Origin: Acidimicrobiales bacterium
GTDB lineage: Bacteria > Actinomycetota > Acidimicrobiia > Acidimicrobiales > Poriferisodalaceae
Direction of reading: 5' to 3'
NCBI GenBank assembly: GCA_030749275.1
Contig: JASMKJ010000081.1
Coordinates: 1-8,220 of the forward strand
Length of the DNA stretch: 8,220 nucleotides
The translations under genes were made by a program, and so were the position numbers. Shown here in pieces: positions 4,782 through 8,220 of this stretch (the stretch's first letter is position 1; each line of letters begins with the position of its first letter). The notes beneath the pieces were generated by a model, which saw nothing but the letters and a program-made list of their open reading frames with translations, was not told the DNA's origin and did no database searches.

Positions 4782-6443
4782 ATGGAACACATAACGGTTT
4801 ATCCGGCGTCGCAGATTCACACCATGGACCCTGGTCGGCCAAAAGCATCAGCGGTAGCAGTTTCGGAGGGGCGAATAGTTTCTGTTGGTTCTATCGAGTC
4901 GATGCAACCATGGTTGCGCCGTTATCCACACTCAATTGATGACCGGTACAAAGACAAAGTCATGATGCCGGGCTTTATTGACCCCCACACGCACCTCAGA
5001 CTCAGTGGCACCTACATGGGTTTGGAGTATTTGGGACCGGTTGACTCCGCTGCCCCTGGCGGGGTTAGAAAAGGTCTTCCCAGTCGAGACGCCGTTTTGA
5101 ATCAACTCCGAGCCTTGGTAGCAGAACATAGCGACCCAAATGTTCCCATCACCGCTTGGGGATATGATCCCGCGAGCCAGGACGGTCACTTAGACCGCGA
5201 CATGCTCGACCAGATCAGCGACTCCGTCCCGATCTGGGTTATCGCGTACGCACCCCACATTGTTTACGCCAACACCCCAATGATTCAGTTGATTGGAGTT
5301 AACGACGATTCAGTTGGTCATGGGATCGGACGGTACCCAGACGGCCGCCTTAACGGGTGGTTCGTAGAAACAGAAGCGACAGCTCGTGCTGCTCGGCCAG
5401 TCGCCCAACAGGTCTACGGGCCGAACGCCGGTCGAACCGCGATTGATCGGATGGGGGCAGTAGCAAAAGCAGCGGGGGTCACTACCACAGCAGACCTAGT
5501 TTGGGGGATGGCCGACGGGTTTGAACCTGAATGGAACGATCATGCGTCGGCAATAGCGGATGGGACGCTCCCGCTCCGCATGTTCATGATTCCTTTCGAG
5601 CCGAAGCTTGTAAGGGAATTCGGCTCCGACATGCTCCAGTTTCTGGAAACAAAGCGTGCTGAAGGAAATGAGCGCCTAAATACTCACGGAGTCAAATATG
5701 TGAACGACGGCTCCTACCCGTCCATGACGCTGGTTATGAACGAACCCGGCTACTTAGACGAAGACGGTGCACACACTGGTGAGGTTCCCTGGGAAGACAT
5801 GGTCGATCGGATGCTCCCATTTTGGAAAGCCGGCATCCAGATTCACTCTCACGCTAACGGCGACCGGACCCTCGACATGACGCTCGACACCCTCGAGTCG
5901 CTGCAACGCATACATCCACGGTTCGACCATCGATTTACAGTGGAGCACTATTGCATTTCATCTCCCGCCCAAGCACGCCGTCTAGCTGCACTCGGGGGAC
6001 AGGCCTCAGTGAATATCTATTTTGTGCATTTTCGAGCTCAGTTACACAGTGAACACGGGTTTGGACCCGACCGCAGTGAGGCAACAGCACGCTTGGGTTC
6101 TTTAGAACGAGCGCGGGTTCCTTTCGCTCTTCACAGCGATTTCAATTTGGTGGTAACGCCACTGTCTCCCCTCTTGGCTGCATGGTGTGCCGTAAATCGG
6201 ATTGGTGCCGACAATGAGACCATCATGGCACCGGGAGAAAGAATCTCCGTCGACAGCGCGCTTCGGGCAATCACCATCGATGCTGCATACATATTGAATC
6301 GCGATGACCGCTTAGGTTCCCTAGAGGTGGGAAAATACGCTGATTTTACGATCTTGGATGACGACCCTTATGAAGTAAATGTCACAGAGATCAAAGACAT
6401 TGAAGTCCACGACACGGTGCTTGACGGTGAACCAACCAACTAA
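4782..6443 (+). CDS. YtcJ-type metal-dependent amidohydrolase (amidohydrolase family 3)
   Basis: This 553-residue protein has the architecture of YtcJ/AepA-like amidohydrolases: a small N-terminal beta domain, the TIM barrel, and a C-terminal beta segment ending GSLEVGKYADFTILDDDPYE. Metal ligands are visible as H69 and H71 in PGFIDPHTH, K305 in GVKYVNDGS (the candidate carboxylated lysine), H355/H357 in HSHANGD, H389 in TVEHY and D453 in LHSDF. The family hydrolyses C-N bonds such as amides and N-acyl groups; its real substrates are mostly unknown and cannot be read from the sequence. No signal peptide is seen, so it is probably cytoplasmic. The start is set by AAGGGG 5 nt upstream and by the usual N-terminal pattern up to the glycine-rich SEGRIVSVG. 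Its 3' end overlaps the COG0523 GTPase gene by 17 nt, implying a shared mRNA. Confidence 0.9.
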   Translation: MEHITVYPASQIHTMDPGRPKASAVAVSEGRIVSVGSIESMQPWLRRYPHSIDDRYKDKVMMPGFIDPHTHLRLSGTYMGLEYLGPVDSAAPGGVRKGLPSRDAVLNQLRALVAEHSDPNVPITAWGYDPASQDGHLDRDMLDQISDSVPIWVIAYAPHIVYANTPMIQLIGVNDDSVGHGIGRYPDGRLNGWFVETEATARAARPVAQQVYGPNAGRTAIDRMGAVAKAAGVTTTADLVWGMADGFEPEWNDHASAIADGTLPLRMFMIPFEPKLVREFGSDMLQFLETKRAEGNERLNTHGVKYVNDGSYPSMTLVMNEPGYLDEDGAHTGEVPWEDMVDRMLPFWKAGIQIHSHANGDRTLDMTLDTLESLQRIHPRFDHRFTVEHYCISSPAQARRLAALGGQASVNIYFVHFRAQLHSEHGFGPDRSEATARLGSLERARVPFALHSDFNLVVTPLSPLLAAWCAVNRIGADNETIMAPGERISVDSALRAITIDAAYILNRDDRLGSLEVGKYADFTILDDDPYEVNVTEIKDIEVHDTVLDGEPTN

Positions 6444-7431
6444 ATCAACCCTAGATGAGATTGACGCAGCTTGGACTAGCGTCCTTTCGACTCTGCACTT
6501 CGCGCACCTGCCCGGCCAAGAAGAACAAGTACTTCAACCGCAGCTTGACGTCACGCTGCTCACGGGTTTCTTGGGAAGCGGAAAAACCACTGTGCTACGC
6601 CATCTCTTGGAGCATCCGGGTGCCCTAAGAATTGCAGTCATCGTCAATGATGTTGGGGCGGTGGAGGTTGATGCCCACTTAATCCGAAATATGACAAGCC
6701 AACAGATTTCGCTGTCTAACGGATGTGTCTGTTGTGCCTTGTCGAATGACCTCTCCGAGCAACTGGAACAGCTAAGCGCTGACTCCTATGACGTCGTCCT
6801 CATTGAGGCGAGTGGTGTCGCGGACCCCGTCAACATAAGCCAAGTAATTCACGGACTACCCCAGTGTCGACTAGACGGGATCGTCGCCGTCGCTGATCCC
6901 ACTTCACTGGACGCCTATCTCGAGAATCCGCAAATCGCTTCGCTTCTTTCTCGGCAACTTCAAACAGCTCATCTGGTTCTTCTCTCCAAAGCCGACCTAA
7001 CGGACGAGTTCCAGCAACAGCGAGCTACCGATCTCGTCAGCGCAATAGCGCCCGGAAGCAGAATTATTTCGATTTGCCAAGGACAAATCGACCTTGGCGT
7101 CGTTGTCGGTGCCGCCATCAACGGTGTCTCGATGCCAAGCAACGAAGAGATAGACGCTTTCCCGTTTGCGTCGACGATTGTCAGCCCGGCTGGACCGTGG
7201 CATCGAACTGACGTAGGGAGCCTGCTCGACAAAGGAGATCTTCAACTTCTTCGCGGTAAGGGTTGGTTCGCGGATACAGACAACAACCTGTACCAGTTGC
7301 AAATCGTGGGTCGACGTTGGTCAATTGACCGCTGGAGGAACGACGCACCACGCGCGGTGGTTCTAATCGGAGCGCACGAACGCGACGTTGCCGCGGCAGA
7401 AACCCTGTTTCGCAGTCTCGATCAGCTTTGA
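6427..7431 (+). CDS. COG0523/CobW-family GTPase (putative metallochaperone)
   Basis: About 334 residues from the GTG at 6427. Motifs in order: P-loop GFLGSGKTT (47-55), the metal-binding NGCVCCAL (C100, C102, C103; the family CxCC), the Walker B-like VVLIEASGVADP (E127), LSKAD at 186-190 in place of the usual NKxD base-recognition motif, and a C-terminal CobW_C domain with GKGWF and the W-S-I-D-R-W stretch. Members use GTP to insert Zn, Co, Fe or Ni into client enzymes. The start is uncertain: an open frame extends to 6379 and TTG 6421 is also possible; GTG 6427 overlaps the amidohydrolase end by 17 nt. Even so, about 45 residues precede the P-loop, longer than the very short lead of most members. 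The tight coupling suggests the amidohydrolase is its client. Family is firm; metal and client are inferred. Confidence 0.9.
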   Translation: MNQPTKSTLDEIDAAWTSVLSTLHFAHLPGQEEQVLQPQLDVTLLTGFLGSGKTTVLRHLLEHPGALRIAVIVNDVGAVEVDAHLIRNMTSQQISLSNGCVCCALSNDLSEQLEQLSADSYDVVLIEASGVADPVNISQVIHGLPQCRLDGIVAVADPTSLDAYLENPQIASLLSRQLQTAHLVLLSKADLTDEFQQQRATDLVSAIAPGSRIISICQGQIDLGVVVGAAINGVSMPSNEEIDAFPFASTIVSPAGPWHRTDVGSLLDKGDLQLLRGKGWFADTDNNLYQLQIVGRRWSIDRWRNDAPRAVVLIGAHERDVAAAETLFRSLDQL

Positions 7432-7508
7432 CCCGAAGAACCACCCTCACAAGACATCTAAATTCCCCAAATTCCCATCGGTTACCTGACCAAAGTTCTC
7501 TGGAAACA

Positions 7509-7514
7509 TAAACT
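7509..7514 (+). promoter_or_regulatory. Candidate -10 element of the 53-residue gene
   Basis: TAAACT fits TANNNT and ends 7 nt before GTG 7522, which has no Shine-Dalgarno. No strong -35 was found. It suggests this gene has its own leaderless start rather than only readthrough from the GTPase gene. Confidence 0.35.
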
Positions 7515-7521
7515 CAAGAAT

Positions 7522-7683
7522 GTGACTAATGAGAACCAGGGCCACAGCCATGCGGACCCCTCTTTGACTGACGCGGAACTCAACGACTTGGAAGTTGAAT
7601 TGTCACAAGTCGAGGCGACTATGCAGGCACTAGCAGACGGCGTCGAAATTAGCTCAGCCACCTCCTGGCTCAAACAGGCATAG
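7522..7683 (+). CDS. Small helical hypothetical protein (53 residues)
   Basis: GTG to TAG gives 53 residues, too short for many gene finders. The frame has coherent acidic, helix-forming content: DPSLTDAELNDLEVELSQ, then VEATMQALADGVEISS and the tail WLKQA. Leucine, valine and methionine recur at heptad-like spacing, so a short antiparallel helical hairpin is likely. The pattern L-x2-L-E-x-E-L-x2-V-E-x2-M-x2-L-x-D-G resembles the helical half of small DksA/TraR-like actinobacterial proteins, but the zinc-finger cysteines are absent and the protein stops before that region. It lies 90 nt after the GTPase gene and 22 nt before the convergent phosphatase gene. Function unknown; coding status is likely from composition and from the -10 at 7509. 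Confidence 0.6.
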   Translation: MTNENQGHSHADPSLTDAELNDLEVELSQVEATMQALADGVEISSATSWLKQA

Positions 7684-7703
7684 ATCTCTATTGAACAAGA
7701 GAT
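7684..7703. terminator. Weak stem-loop between convergent genes
   Basis: ATCTCT (7684-7689) and AGAGAT (7698-7703) form a 6-bp A/T-rich stem with an 8-nt loop, exactly in the 22-nt gap between two convergent stop codons. The position suits a bidirectional terminator, but the stem is weak and T-runs are absent, so support is mostly positional. Confidence 0.25.
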
Positions 7704-7705
7704 AG

Positions 7706-8220
7706 TTATTCAAGTTCGTGTTCAAGACGGTCTTCAGAAAAATCCGCCACTTCACGGGCCGTTAGTTCGTTCCCCAACTGATACCAACGACCCGAAAGAT
7801 GGTTAGTGATCGCAGCTTGCGAAGCATTGGTAGCTCTATCTAATGCACGGATCAATCCGGAGTGTCCGACAAGCAAGAGGCGTTCACAGCTACTTGCTAG
7901 TTGACGCAAAGCTGGTATTACCCGCCCGGTCACCGAATCATCTGACTCGTAACCCTCGGGCCATCGTTGCTCCGCAATGGCGTTAGGCCAAGAACTCTCT
8001 ATTTCTGATCGGGTGAGACCCTGCCAGACACCAGCGGACCGTTCTCTGAATTCGCTTCGAGACTTAACAGCCCCGTTACCCAATACTTCACTGATGATTT
8101 CTGCAGTGTGGCGTGCTCTGTGTAGATCACTTGATGCGACGATGTCGAAGGTCGTTCCATCACGAAGCAACTGTTCCGCAGCTCCCCGTGCCTGCCGTTC
8201 ACCCAGTTTTGTCAGCGGGG
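7706..8220 (-). CDS. Histidine phosphatase (phosphoglycerate mutase-like), 5' part beyond window
   Basis: About 170 C-terminal residues are present; the frame is open through the right edge, so the RHG motif with the phosphorylated histidine lies outside. Visible family features are PLTKLGERQA at the edge, SSDLHRARHTAEI (the family's conserved R-A-x-x-T-A), EFRERSAGVWQGL with the acid/base glutamate region, and LLLVGHSGLIRAL with the second catalytic His. Members dephosphorylate small molecules or proteins; CobC-like alpha-ribazole phosphatases and RNase H-CobC fusions are actinobacterial examples. Which applies cannot be told without the N-terminal part. The in-frame TTG at 8170 is not the true start, since the conserved PLTKLG lies before it. 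The gene converges on the 53-residue gene. Confidence 0.9.
   Translation of the reverse strand, partial: PLTKLGERQARGAAEQLLRDGTTFDIVASSDLHRARHTAEIISEVLGNGAVKSRSEFRERSAGVWQGLTRSEIESSWPNAIAEQRWPEGYESDDSVTGRVIPALRQLASSCERLLLVGHSGLIRALDRATNASQAAITNHLSGRWYQLGNELTAREVADFSEDRLEHELE

Noticed and set aside
6379..6426. Longer N-terminus of the COG0523 GTPase
   Set aside because: The frame is open, but it would deepen the overlap with the amidohydrolase without adding any family feature; GTG 6427 preferred, not certain.
1..8220. CRISPR array, insertion sequence, prophage or attachment-site duplication
   Set aside because: No regular short repeats, transposase motifs, terminal inverted repeats or duplicated tRNA-Lys 3' end were seen in the window.

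Overview
The window (about 52% G+C by eye) looks like a chromosomal segment of an actinobacterium. A WhiB-family iron-sulfur regulator (found only in Actinobacteria and their phages) occurs with an oligoribonuclease, a dUTPase, and several starts that have no Shine-Dalgarno sequence but carry a TANNNT -10 hexamer 6-7 nt upstream, the pattern of leaderless actinobacterial transcripts. The moderate G+C would suit a marine Acidimicrobiia-like lineage, but that placement is inference.

Layout. 1-244: downstream flank of the WhiB gene, with a 12-bp GC hairpin and no convincing gene. 245-574 (-): WhiB7/WblC-like regulator with a C-terminal AT-hook. 575-970 (-): its probable long 5' leader, with a candidate promoter, a candidate upstream ORF, a strong Shine-Dalgarno followed by AUG-UAG, a duplicated antiterminator-like segment and a perfect 13-bp terminator hairpin. 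1046-2134 (-): metallo-beta-lactamase-fold hydrolase. 2157-2711 (-): oligoribonuclease (orn). 2712-2786: short divergent promoter region with two abutting palindromes. 2787-3224 (+): dUTPase (dut). 3267-3515 (+): small unknown basic protein. 3544-4020 (+): YbaK-type aminoacyl-tRNA deacylase. 4024-4096 (-): tRNA-Lys(TTT). 4101-4440 (-): possible frameshifted remnant with a helix-turn-helix-like stretch; 4441-4781 holds no supported gene. 4782-6443 (+): YtcJ-type amidohydrolase, overlapped at its 3' end by a COG0523/CobW GTPase (6427-7431). 7522-7683 (+): 53-residue helical protein. 7706-8220 (-): C-terminal part of a histidine phosphatase, cut by the window edge.

How the parts work together. 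orn and dut are both nucleotide-housekeeping genes fired from one compact divergent promoter. The amidohydrolase and the COG0523 GTPase are translationally linked, which suggests a metalloenzyme with a dedicated metal chaperone. The most notable system is the WhiB7-like leader. Its upstream part repeats, in two blocks, the sequence of the terminator's 3' arm, so the terminator's 5' arm could pair with either. This fits the ribosome-sensing attenuation known for whiB7/wblC, here with an unusual start-stop element placed beside the antiterminator.
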